From Chryseobacterium cucumeris (lineage in GTDB: Bacteria > Bacteroidota > Bacteroidia > Flavobacteriales > Weeksellaceae), in the NCBI RefSeq assembly GCF_016775705.1, contig NZ_CP068760.1, positions 4,278,001 through 4,342,000 on the forward strand: 64,000 nucleotides of DNA, in the 5' to 3' direction. Shown one piece after another: positions 8,548 through 16,493 of the stretch; positions within the stretch are counted from its first letter, which is position 1, and every line of letters starts with the position of its first letter. The notes under the pieces are model-generated. The model saw only the letters and a list, made by a program, of their open reading frames with translations, had not been told where the DNA came from and did no database searches. A program made the position numbers and the translations under genes.

Positions 8548-10110
8548 TTAATATGAAATCCAACCTAATGGATCAACTGGTGTACTTCCGTTCCATACTT
8601 GGAAATCAAGCGTATAAGCACCATCAAAATCCTGAGCTATCGTACCTACCGGAGTTCCTGATGAAACCTGTTGCCCTTTGGAAACACTTACATTTCCTAA
8701 GTTGGAATAAATGGTAAAATAACTTCCGTGTTTGATGATAACGGTCTTGGTTCCGTCATTATTAGCCAGTACCGAAGATACTGATCCCGGGAACACCGAT
8801 TTTGCACGTGCGCCTGAAGGGACGGAAATTTTGATCCCGTTATTTTCTTCAGTAATATTTTTGAAAACCGGGTGAGGCTGTCTTCCGAAACGGTGAGTGA
8901 TTTGTCCGGCTCTGTCTGCAGGATAACCTAATCTACCTCTGTTATCTGCAAAACTGCTTCCTGTAGCGGTGGAAACTCCGTAGTTTGTCATGGCTTTGCT
9001 CTCTGCTGCCTTTTTCTCTTCTTCTTTTCTTTTCGCAAGCGCTGCTTCTGCTGCTCTTGCGGCAGCTAATTTATCTGCAGCTTCTTTAGCTCTTGCATTG
9101 GCCTCGTCTGAAGCTTTTTTAGCGGCTACTCTTCTGGCTTCATCTCTTGCATTAGCTTCGGCTCTCGCGGCATCTTCATTACGCTTTCTTTCTTCTTCAG
9201 CTCTTTTTGCAGCAAGTTCTGCAGCTCTCTTGGCTTCTGCTTCTGCAAGTCTTCTTTCTCTTTCAAGGGCTTCTGCTCTTGCTTTCGCTTCAGCTTCGAT
9301 TCTTGCTTTTTCTCTTTCAGCAGCCAGTTTTGCCAAACGTATTTTTTCTGCTTCTGCCTTTCTTCTGGCTTCTTCTTCTGCTTTTGCAATTCTGATCTCT
9401 TCTGCAATAATAGCTCTGATCTGTCCTTCCAGTGCTTTAGACTGAACTTGTTTTTGCTTAAGTTCAGCAGTCAGCTTGGATTCGTTTTTCTTGAATTCAG
9501 CTACCAACTGTTCTTTTTGAGCTCTTTCAGCATTGATGGTTGCCAGGTCTTTCTGCTGGTTAATCAAAAGGGATTCTTTCGCTTTTACAGAATTTTGCTT
9601 TTGGGCAATGGTCTTTTTGATGAGATTGGCAGCATTTGTGATTTCAGCTGCTTTTTTATCCTGGTAGTCTGAGTATTGTTTCAGATACTGAACTCTTCGT
9701 ATGGCTTCTCCTAAATTTTTAGCAGAAAGAATAAAAGTTACTTTGTTCTGTACTCCTTTGTTTTTATAAGCATTCACCAAAACTTCAGCATAGTTTTTTC
9801 TCAAAACTGCCAGTTCTTTATTCTGACGGTTGATTTCCAGCTGACGTAAATAAATATCATCCTCAATGAACCTTTTTTCTTTCTGCGTATTATTGTAAAC
9901 CTTTTCTCTTAACACCAATTTTTGGTTGACATTGGAAAGGTAGGCTACGGAAAGTTTAGATTCACTTCTGGTTTTGGCTAAATCGGTATTTATTTGTGCA
10001 ATTTGTTTTTTAAGTTCGGCATTCTGCTTCTGCAGTTGTTCTTTGGTCTGCTGTCCCTGATGCAGTCCGAACATCAAAACACCTATTAAAAAGCTAAATT
10101 TTCTAATCAT
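8548..10110 (-). CDS. EnvC/NlpD-like LytM factor with coiled coil and degenerate M23 domain
   Basis: The 520-residue protein has a signal peptide (residues 1-20), a long coiled coil to about 385 that is very rich in Ala, Glu, Lys and Arg after residue 230, and a C-terminal LytM/M23 domain (about 401-520). Zinc-site residues are mostly absent: NNGIKI (423-428) stands where active enzymes have HxGxD, and LDFQV (501-505) where they have an HxH. His406 and His461 remain. This is the pattern of EnvC and NlpD, which activate amidases for septal peptidoglycan splitting rather than cutting it themselves. The gene overlaps the DUF4292 gene by 4 bp. Confidence 0.85.
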   Translation of the reverse strand: MIRKFSFLIGVLMFGLHQGQQTKEQLQKQNAELKKQIAQINTDLAKTRSESKLSVAYLSNVNQKLVLREKVYNNTQKEKRFIEDDIYLRQLEINRQNKELAVLRKNYAEVLVNAYKNKGVQNKVTFILSAKNLGEAIRRVQYLKQYSDYQDKKAAEITNAANLIKKTIAQKQNSVKAKESLLINQQKDLATINAERAQKEQLVAEFKKNESKLTAELKQKQVQSKALEGQIRAIIAEEIRIAKAEEEARRKAEAEKIRLAKLAAEREKARIEAEAKARAEALERERRLAEAEAKRAAELAAKRAEEERKRNEDAARAEANARDEARRVAAKKASDEANARAKEAADKLAAARAAEAALAKRKEEEKKAAESKAMTNYGVSTATGSSFADNRGRLGYPADRAGQITHRFGRQPHPVFKNITEENNGIKISVPSGARAKSVFPGSVSSVLANNDGTKTVIIKHGSYFTIYSNLGNVSVSKGQQVSSGTPVGTIAQDFDGAYTLDFQVWNGSTPVDPLGWISY

Positions 10111-10958
10111 TTAATCTCAATTTTCTTATAACTGGATGGTACAGAATAAGGTGTTTCCATCCTCGAAAAGTCAAATTTCGTGTTTTCCAATAAAATCTGA
10201 CTAGATTTTGAGCCTTTTATAATTATTTTAACATTTTTTGGAAGGCGTATTCCTCCGTATTCATTCCAGTCACTATAAGAAACATCTAGTTCGTCTGATG
10301 AAAGAATATCTTTTAAATTCACGGCTAACAAATCGTAATTGGTGTCGTATTGGAGAGCTACCTTATACTCCCTGTTTTTTTCGTCCGTAACGATTTTCTG
10401 GTTCGTATTGGAAACCATTTTAAAACCCTGAGCATTTTGAGTGAGATCAAACTGTCTGTCGTTGATCTTTACAAAAGTTCTCCCCAGTAAGATCTTTTCC
10501 AATGATTTATAATCAATGAAATTAACGTTCAGAAGGTTATTAAGATAGTCAAAATCGGAATCTATATAAGTTTTATTGATCTTATCCTGGCCTTTTATTC
10601 CTTCCGGAGTGGCAATACCGCGGGCAGCATTGATGAACAAAGCTCTCAGATTCATCCACACCTTTTTATCATTTTCAATATAGATGGTTGCGTCCAGTGT
10701 AGGAACATAGCTTCCTGTTTCTACTCTTACTTTGCTGTCTATTTTGATTTGTTCAAATTTGGGTGGGATCAATACATGTTCATAAAACGTGAGTTTGTCT
10801 CTCACCGGTTCATTAACATCTTTTGGATTTCCATTATCTATATTTTTTGTACCATTAATGCTATCCCGTGTATGATCAGTATCACTTTGGGCAGTATTAC
10901 GGGTCTTACAGGATGATAAGGCAAGAAGCAATAAAAGAAATGGGATCCAGTTTTTCAT
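10107..10958 (-). CDS. DUF4292 lipoprotein
   Basis: This 283-residue protein has a lipoprotein signal (LLLLLALSSCKTRN) and a beta-rich body matching DUF4292, a Bacteroidetes envelope family in the LolA/LolB-like superfold range. Segments such as NYDLLAVNLKDILSS and GIRLPKNVKIII alternate as expected for a curved sheet. Coupling by a 4-bp overlap to the EnvC-like gene suggests both serve the cell envelope. A lipid- or lipoprotein-carrying role is only an inference from the fold. Confidence 0.7.
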   Translation of the reverse strand: MKNWIPFLLLLLALSSCKTRNTAQSDTDHTRDSINGTKNIDNGNPKDVNEPVRDKLTFYEHVLIPPKFEQIKIDSKVRVETGSYVPTLDATIYIENDKKVWMNLRALFINAARGIATPEGIKGQDKINKTYIDSDFDYLNNLLNVNFIDYKSLEKILLGRTFVKINDRQFDLTQNAQGFKMVSNTNQKIVTDEKNREYKVALQYDTNYDLLAVNLKDILSSDELDVSYSDWNEYGGIRLPKNVKIIIKGSKSSQILLENTKFDFSRMETPYSVPSSYKKIEIK

Positions 10959-11004
10959 GTATTTATCTTTTAATTAAAAAATACGTTGCAATATTAACGC
11001 CAAA

Positions 11005-11026
11005 CCACACAAAACATTTTGTGTGG
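11005..11026. terminator. palindrome, possible terminator after nucleotidyltransferase gene
   Basis: The perfect 10-bp arms CCACACAAAA and TTTTGTGTGG are separated by two bases, 39 bp downstream of the nucleotidyltransferase stop on the minus strand. It is followed on that strand by TTTGGCG, a weak T run. It could instead be an operator for the DUF4292-EnvC operon that starts beside it. Confidence 0.5.
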
Positions 11027-11064
11027 CCTGATGATATGATGTTTAAGTTAAATATTTCCTATCC

Positions 11065-12081
11065 TTATTTAGATAAAAAATCTAACACGGAATAATCACC
11101 TAAAGATATTTCTCTGGCAACCCCAAAATACTGTGCGGAATTACCGATCATAGAATTTGAAAGGTTCCCGTGATTAATTCTTGTGTTTTCCTGAATCAGG
11201 GAGTTTTCAATATTAGAATTCACAACAGTTGTGTTGTTTCCTAAAGAAACGCCAGGTCCTACTTTTGAATTGGAGATTTTTACATTTTCTCCAATAAAGC
11301 AAGGCTGAATAATCAAAGAATTTTCAATCACAGCGGAAGCAGGATAGTGAGTCATTGCTTCTCTTTCATATTCAAGGATTTTGCTGTTGGTCTCTACTGT
11401 AGCATTTTTGTTACCGCAATCCATCCAGTCGTTTACTTTTCCAAGGGTAAACTTGGCACCTTTAGCTCTGAGGTTTTCAAGAGCGGTTGTTAATTGGTAT
11501 TCGCCGCCGTTTTTAATATCATTATCCATGATATAATTGATTTCTTCCATGAGCTTTTCAGCACTGTTGAAATAATAGATACCAATGATAGCAAGATCTG
11601 AAACGTAAGTCGTTGGTTTTTCAACAAAGTCGGTAATGAAACCGTAATTATCCAGTTTTACGACTCCGAACGCTGATGGATCTTCAACACTTTTCACCCA
11701 GATTACACCGTCAGAATTTTTGTCCAACTGGAAATCTGCACGGAAAAGAGTATCTGCAAAGGCAATAACGATATCTCCCTGCATAGATTGTTCCGCACAT
11801 TTGATGGCGTGAGCAGTTCCAAGAGGATCGTTCTGATAATATATACTTCCTTTTGCTCCCAGCTTTTCAGCAATCTGAATAAGGGATCTTTCGATCTCAG
11901 GGCCAAAATCTCCGATGATAAAAGCTACCTCTTCAATGTTTTCTCCTGCAACTTTAGCAATATCTTCCACTAATCTCTGTACGATAGGTTTTCCTGCAAT
12001 AGGAATAAGAGGTTTTGGAACTGTCAGTGTATGTGGACGTAATCTGGAACCACGTCCAGCCATAGGGACAATAATTTTCAT
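11065..12081 (-). CDS. sugar-1-phosphate nucleotidyltransferase with C-terminal hexapeptide repeats
   Basis: The 338-residue protein begins with the nucleotide-binding signature MAGRGSRLRPHTLTVPKPL (7-25), used by enzymes that join NTP and a sugar 1-phosphate. The metal-binding region AFADTLFRAD and the sugar-binding GGEYQLTTAL follow. From about residue 250 a left-handed beta-helix appears (SLIIQPCFIGENVKISNSKV and later turns), as in bifunctional GlmU-type or oligomerising enzymes. It most likely supplies activated sugar for surface glycans, and the flippase gene next to it fits. The specific nucleotide and sugar cannot be told. Confidence 0.85.
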   Translation of the reverse strand: MKIIVPMAGRGSRLRPHTLTVPKPLIPIAGKPIVQRLVEDIAKVAGENIEEVAFIIGDFGPEIERSLIQIAEKLGAKGSIYYQNDPLGTAHAIKCAEQSMQGDIVIAFADTLFRADFQLDKNSDGVIWVKSVEDPSAFGVVKLDNYGFITDFVEKPTTYVSDLAIIGIYYFNSAEKLMEEINYIMDNDIKNGGEYQLTTALENLRAKGAKFTLGKVNDWMDCGNKNATVETNSKILEYEREAMTHYPASAVIENSLIIQPCFIGENVKISNSKVGPGVSLGNNTTVVNSNIENSLIQENTRINHGNLSNSMIGNSAQYFGVAREISLGDYSVLDFLSK

Positions 12082-12234
12082 AAATTATATGTATAAAAGA
12101 TGTTTTATTAGTTGTTTTTGATATTTAGGTTAAAGATAATAATTAAAACCTTTAAGAGATTATGATTTATATCTTTTTAAATAATTGTTTAAATTAACAA
12201 CAGGTTTGTTTACAAGCAAAATAAAGACCAAAGT

Positions 12235-13689
12235 TTAAGATCTTTTTATGATTTTGGATACTATTGCTTTTTCTTTGAATACTATCAAAGCCAGGAATAA
12301 GATAAGGAATAGATTACCTACCAGATAATTAGTTCTGAAATAATAGAAAGAAACCAATGAACAAACAATGGTAAATCCCAGATAAATCATTATTTTACCT
12401 ATATTATAATGAATAGGATACTGCCTTTGTCCCCATACATAGGAAATGATCATCATAGACATGAATGTAATCAGTGCTGCTATGGCACTTGCCCAATATC
12501 CATATTGAGGAATGAACAGGAAGTTGATAAGAATGGTGATGCAAGCTCCTATAACAGAAATATATAAGCCAACCCTTGTCTGGTCTGATAACTTATACCA
12601 TATAGAAAGATTAAGGTAGATTCCCAGAAACAGAGCTCCAAGCATGATAAATGGAATGATTTCAATTCCCTCATAGTAGAGGGGGTTTCTTAAATATTTT
12701 TCAGAAATCCATTGAAGATTTACCATAAGTCCCATATAAATGATGCAGCTGCATACCACAAAAATATCCATCAGTACGGCATAGGTCTTGTGAGAATCCT
12801 TGTTCTTGAAACTTGAAAAAAAGTAAGGTTCAATACCCAATTGATAGGCTTGTCTGAACACAGTAATAAAGGTAGCAATCTTGTAAACTGCTCCATATAC
12901 TCCAATCTGATGACGGGCTTCTTCTTCAGGAAGGAGGTATTTTAAGAATTGTCGGTCTAATGTCTGATTTACAATACCAGCCAGTCCTGCAATCATTACC
13001 GGCCAGGAATAGTTCATAATTCTTTTCCACAGTCCGAAATCGAATTTGGATATACTGAAGCTGAAGAATTCTTTTCCTACAATCAAAAGGGTGATAATAC
13101 TTTGGATGAGATTGGCAACGAAAACATATCCGACTCCGAAGTCAGGATTATATTTTAACCCAAGTACTCCCTCAGGATGTTTAGGAAGCCATCTGATGAA
13201 GAATAAAACCAGTAAAAAGTAAACCAGGGAGCCGGCTACCTTGGAAAGCATATATTTGAAGGGTTTTCCTTGTAACCTCAATATAGCAGATGGGATGGTG
13301 GAAAATGCATCCAATGAGAGAATAAATAAGAATATGATTAGAAAATTGACCTGATCAGGAGTTTCAAAAGCTTCAGCAAGCTGAAATCTGAATACATATC
13401 CCAGAATAAGGTAAATTAACCCCATACTGATGATACTCATTGAGCAGGTTGAAATCAATGTTTTTTTGTCAATGTTATCCTCTTGTGCAAATCGGAAGAA
13501 AGAAGTTTCCATCCCATGTGTAAGCAATACCGTAATTACACCTGCAATGGAATACCAGTCTACAAACGGTGACGAAGCAGCTGGTCCGAAAGCCTTTGTA
13601 ACGATGGGTGCAATGATAAATGGAAAAATACGGACTAGTACGGAGCTAAGTCCATATACCGCTGTCTGTCCTAATAGTTTCTTATACAA
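12235..13689 (-). CDS. oligosaccharide flippase / polysaccharide biosynthesis membrane protein
   Basis: This 484-residue protein has about 12-14 transmembrane helices and the MATE/Wzx-like layout: an amphipathic N terminus (LLGQTAVYGLSSVLVRIF), paired helical bundles and a charged loop around residue 250. Such proteins move lipid-linked sugars across the inner membrane. The only plausible start is the TTG at 13689. A perfect -7 box, TACATTTG on the minus strand (13709-13716), lies about 20 bp upstream of it and supports that choice with a short leader. The cargo is unknown. Confidence 0.82.
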   Translation of the reverse strand: MYKKLLGQTAVYGLSSVLVRIFPFIIAPIVTKAFGPAASSPFVDWYSIAGVITVLLTHGMETSFFRFAQEDNIDKKTLISTCSMSIISMGLIYLILGYVFRFQLAEAFETPDQVNFLIIFLFILSLDAFSTIPSAILRLQGKPFKYMLSKVAGSLVYFLLVLFFIRWLPKHPEGVLGLKYNPDFGVGYVFVANLIQSIITLLIVGKEFFSFSISKFDFGLWKRIMNYSWPVMIAGLAGIVNQTLDRQFLKYLLPEEEARHQIGVYGAVYKIATFITVFRQAYQLGIEPYFFSSFKNKDSHKTYAVLMDIFVVCSCIIYMGLMVNLQWISEKYLRNPLYYEGIEIIPFIMLGALFLGIYLNLSIWYKLSDQTRVGLYISVIGACITILINFLFIPQYGYWASAIAALITFMSMMIISYVWGQRQYPIHYNIGKIMIYLGFTIVCSLVSFYYFRTNYLVGNLFLILFLALIVFKEKAIVSKIIKRS

Positions 13690-13741
13690 AGTCGAATTTT
13701 TTTTTTTGCAAATGTAAAACTTTAAGCATTCGTTTTGCGAT

Positions 13742-13776
13742 TTTGGGGTGAATTAAAACTTAAAATCTTAATTTTA
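13742..13776 (+). promoter_or_regulatory. candidate Bacteroidetes-type promoter of pyrC
   Basis: TTTG (13742-13745) and TAATTTTA (13769-13776) are spaced by 23 bp and sit just upstream of the pyrC start at 13794. The -7 element deviates from TAnnTTTG at the last base only. Confidence 0.45.
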
Positions 13777-13793
13777 CGGCGAAATAAATTGAA

Positions 13794-15131
13794 ATGAAAG
13801 TTCTTATAAAAAATGTAAATATCGTCAACGAAGGAAAAGTCTTTGAAAGCGATATCCTGATAGAAAATGATTTAATCTCTAAAATAGCTGCCGGCATTTC
13901 TGAAGACGCGGATCAGATTATTGATGGTTCAGGTAAATATCTTCTTCCCGGGGTAATAGATGATCAGGTGCATTTCCGTGAGCCTGGACTTACTCATAAA
14001 GGCGATATTGAGAGCGAGTCAAGAGCAGCCATTGCCGGAGGGATCACCAGTTTTATTGATCAGCCGAATACTGTTCCAAACGCTGTTACCCAGGAGCTAT
14101 TGGCAGACAAGTATGAGATTGCTTCCCAAAAAGCATATGCCAACTATGGTTTTATGATGGGAGGAACGAATGATAATCTGGAGGAAGTTTTGAAAACGAA
14201 CCCTAGGAATGTTCCGGGAATCAAGTTATTTTTAGGATCATCTACAGGAAATATGCTGGTTGATAATCCTGAAACTCTGGAAAACATTTTCAGTAATACC
14301 AAAATGCTGATTGCTGTGCACTGTGAAGATGAAGCTACCATCAGAGCCAATACTCAGAAATATATGGATGAATATGGAGATGATATTCCTGTAAAATTCC
14401 ACCACCTGATCAGAAGTGAAGAGGCATGTTATAAATCTTCATCCAAGGCGATAGAGCTTGCGAAAAAAACAGGGGCGAGACTTCACGTTTTCCACCTTTC
14501 AACAGCAAAGGAAATGGAACTTTTCCGAAATGATATTCCTCTAAAAGACAAAAAAATCACTGCTGAGGTATGTGTTCATCATCTTACATTTACCAATGAG
14601 GATTATGAAACAAGAGGAGGCCTCATCAAATGGAATCCTGCTGTAAAAACCCAAAAAGATAAAGATGCCCTTTGGGAAGCATTACTGGACGACAGAATAG
14701 ATGTGATTGCTACAGACCACGCTCCGCATACGGCAGAAGAGAAGAATAATGTATATACAAAATGTCCGTCTGGTGCACCTTTGGTACAGCATTCATTGAT
14801 TGTAATGCTTGAAAACTATAAAAACGGTAAAATATCCCTTGAGAAAATCGTTGAAAAGATGGCTCATAATCCTGCGATTCTTTTCAAAGTTGAAAAAAGA
14901 GGTTTTGTAAGAGAAGGATATAAAGCAGATCTTGTTTTGGTAGATTTAAATCAGGATTGGACGGTTTCCAAAGACAATCTACTCTACAAGTGTGGCTGGA
15001 GCCCACTGGAAGGGGTGAATTTTCACTCTAAGGTTACCCATACTTTTGTCAATGGTCATTTGGTGTATAACAATGGTACAATTGCAGAAGAGAAATTTGG
15101 AGAGAGACTACTTTTTGAACCTAGAGATTAA
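13794..15131 (+). CDS. pyrC: dihydroorotase
   Basis: This 445-residue amidohydrolase carries out the third step of pyrimidine synthesis, closing carbamoyl aspartate to dihydroorotate. Features in order are IDDQVHFREPGLTHKGD (55-71), GIKLFLGSSTGNML with the candidate bridging lysine, AVHCEDEATI, LHVFHLSTAKE and the catalytic-Asp segment DVIATDHAPHT. The first metal-binding His of the usual HxH is Gln58 here; DDQVHFREPG is the form I associate with dihydroorotases of Bacteroidetes. It is monocistronic and divergent from the flippase gene. An allantoinase- or hydantoinase-like role is less likely. Confidence 0.88.
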   Translation: MKVLIKNVNIVNEGKVFESDILIENDLISKIAAGISEDADQIIDGSGKYLLPGVIDDQVHFREPGLTHKGDIESESRAAIAGGITSFIDQPNTVPNAVTQELLADKYEIASQKAYANYGFMMGGTNDNLEEVLKTNPRNVPGIKLFLGSSTGNMLVDNPETLENIFSNTKMLIAVHCEDEATIRANTQKYMDEYGDDIPVKFHHLIRSEEACYKSSSKAIELAKKTGARLHVFHLSTAKEMELFRNDIPLKDKKITAEVCVHHLTFTNEDYETRGGLIKWNPAVKTQKDKDALWEALLDDRIDVIATDHAPHTAEEKNNVYTKCPSGAPLVQHSLIVMLENYKNGKISLEKIVEKMAHNPAILFKVEKRGFVREGYKADLVLVDLNQDWTVSKDNLLYKCGWSPLEGVNFHSKVTHTFVNGHLVYNNGTIAEEKFGERLLFEPRD

Positions 15132-15149
15132 TCTGAGATTATTATAATT

Positions 15150-15213
15150 CAATAGGAGCGGGCTTTAGCCCGCTCACTTTATATTTAACCTTCCATTGGC
15201 TTCAGCCAAAACT
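15150..15213. repeat. double-hairpin intergenic repeat, copy 1
   Basis: The perfect palindrome GAGCGGGCTTTAGCCCGCTC (15156-15175) is followed after about 20 bp by a second small hairpin, TTGGCTTCAGCCAA. The same pair recurs at 16379-16444 in the same orientation. The first hairpin could also terminate pyrC transcription. Confidence 0.8.
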
Positions 15214-15318
15214 AAGCTGGAAGATTATTAAAGATTGGCGAATGATTAGCTAGACACTCTTTTAAGTTTCAAGATATTTTAAATTTATGTAGCTTCGCGC
15301 AAAAAATAATTAATACCT

Positions 15319-16377
15319 ATGTACAAACTCTTTTTATTGTTATTTCTATCAATTTCTTTGCAATTTAGTTCACAAATAAATACAGGGTTACTTTCAAATT
15401 CGTCATGGACAAGTGTAAAATCCAGCATGTTAGATGGAAGCAGGGATTTATTTCAAAAACCATCCAGTTTTTTACTATGGAAAATTAATGGGAATAACCT
15501 TTGTGAATATATTGATCCTTGGTATTCGGAGAGGAAAAGTTGTGTGAATGTTAAGATCGAAAAAAATGTAATAAGGATAGCTGATAAGCCAATTTATGAA
15601 ATTGAAAAGTTGACATCCGATTCATTAATTGTTATAGAAAAACCAGAAGGTGTTACTTTTCCTGATAAAATAAGAAAGAGATGGTTTGTAAAAACCTCTG
15701 AGGTTTTGAAAGATTTTACGGATAAAGCAACTGGCGATTCGATTGTAATTACTTCCCGAAACGCAATGCCATCATTAAAAAGAGGAATAAATTTTGAACT
15801 TCTTGAAAGTTATTCTAAAAAGAAATATACTCTGAATTTTGAGACAGTAGGAGAAATCAGAATTTTTCCTAAAAAACAAAAAGTTGAAGTAACAGTGGAC
15901 TCTAAAAAGCAGACTAAAGATAATCAGACAGCTATTGAATTTTTCAAAACAGCGCTGGAAAAAGATTATAAAGTATGGGATCTGACAGGTTTTGAGAGCT
16001 TTGAAAAAATTATTATTCCGTACTACCTCAACGTTAAATTAGAAGATGGTGATGCCGGTAGTATTGCTTTTTTTGGCAAAGTTTCTTTTGAAAAAGATGA
16101 AAAAACTGTAGTGAGAATAAAAGATAAGTTTGTGTCTGTAGAAAATTTTAATAAGGGTTTAAAAGCCATTAACAGTCAAAAATTTGATAACGCAGTTTAC
16201 TTCTTCAATAAGGCTCATGAAGACGATAATACAAATACAGAAGCATTGTACAACATTGCTTCAATTGCAACAGCACAAAACAAAACAGATGTTGCTTGCA
16301 CAGCATTAAAAAGATTGAAGGATCTGGAGCAAACAGAAGGAACTAAATTATACAACGAAAAATGTTCAGGAAAATAA
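15319..16377 (+). CDS. secreted protein with C-terminal TPR-like repeats
   Basis: The 352-residue protein has a signal peptide (MYKLFLLLFLSISLQFSSQ). The middle is beta-rich with no domain I can name. From about residue 275 come two helical TPR-like repeats (INSQKFDNAVYFFNKAHEDD and NTEALYNIASIATAQNKTD). These would mediate protein contacts in the periplasm or on the surface. It is framed by two near-identical double-hairpin repeats, with no other gene in the interval. The function is unknown. Confidence 0.65.
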   Translation: MYKLFLLLFLSISLQFSSQINTGLLSNSSWTSVKSSMLDGSRDLFQKPSSFLLWKINGNNLCEYIDPWYSERKSCVNVKIEKNVIRIADKPIYEIEKLTSDSLIVIEKPEGVTFPDKIRKRWFVKTSEVLKDFTDKATGDSIVITSRNAMPSLKRGINFELLESYSKKKYTLNFETVGEIRIFPKKQKVEVTVDSKKQTKDNQTAIEFFKTALEKDYKVWDLTGFESFEKIIIPYYLNVKLEDGDAGSIAFFGKVSFEKDEKTVVRIKDKFVSVENFNKGLKAINSQKFDNAVYFFNKAHEDDNTNTEALYNIASIATAQNKTDVACTALKRLKDLEQTEGTKLYNEKCSGK

Positions 16378-16378
16378 T

Positions 16379-16444
16379 CAATAGGAGCGGGCTTTAGCCC
16401 GCTCACTTTATATTTAACCTTCCATTGGCTTTAGAGCCAAAACT
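16379..16444. repeat. double-hairpin intergenic repeat, copy 2
   Basis: This is nearly identical to 15150-15213 over the first 52 bp. The second hairpin differs: its loop is TTAG and its arms are TTGGCT and AGCCAA, so pairing is preserved despite sequence change. It begins at the stop codon of the TPR gene. Confidence 0.8.
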
Positions 16445-16493
16445 TATTTAATTAAAAGACTGTGAATGTTCAAATTCCAGCTCATTCGCCTTT

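Noticed and set aside
8990..9445. Long open frames on the plus strand and another minus frame opposite the EnvC-like coiled coil
   Set aside because: They come from the biased Ala/Glu/Lys codon content of the coiled coil. The products are low-complexity Ala/Ser/Leu or Lys/Gln runs, with no gene-like features.
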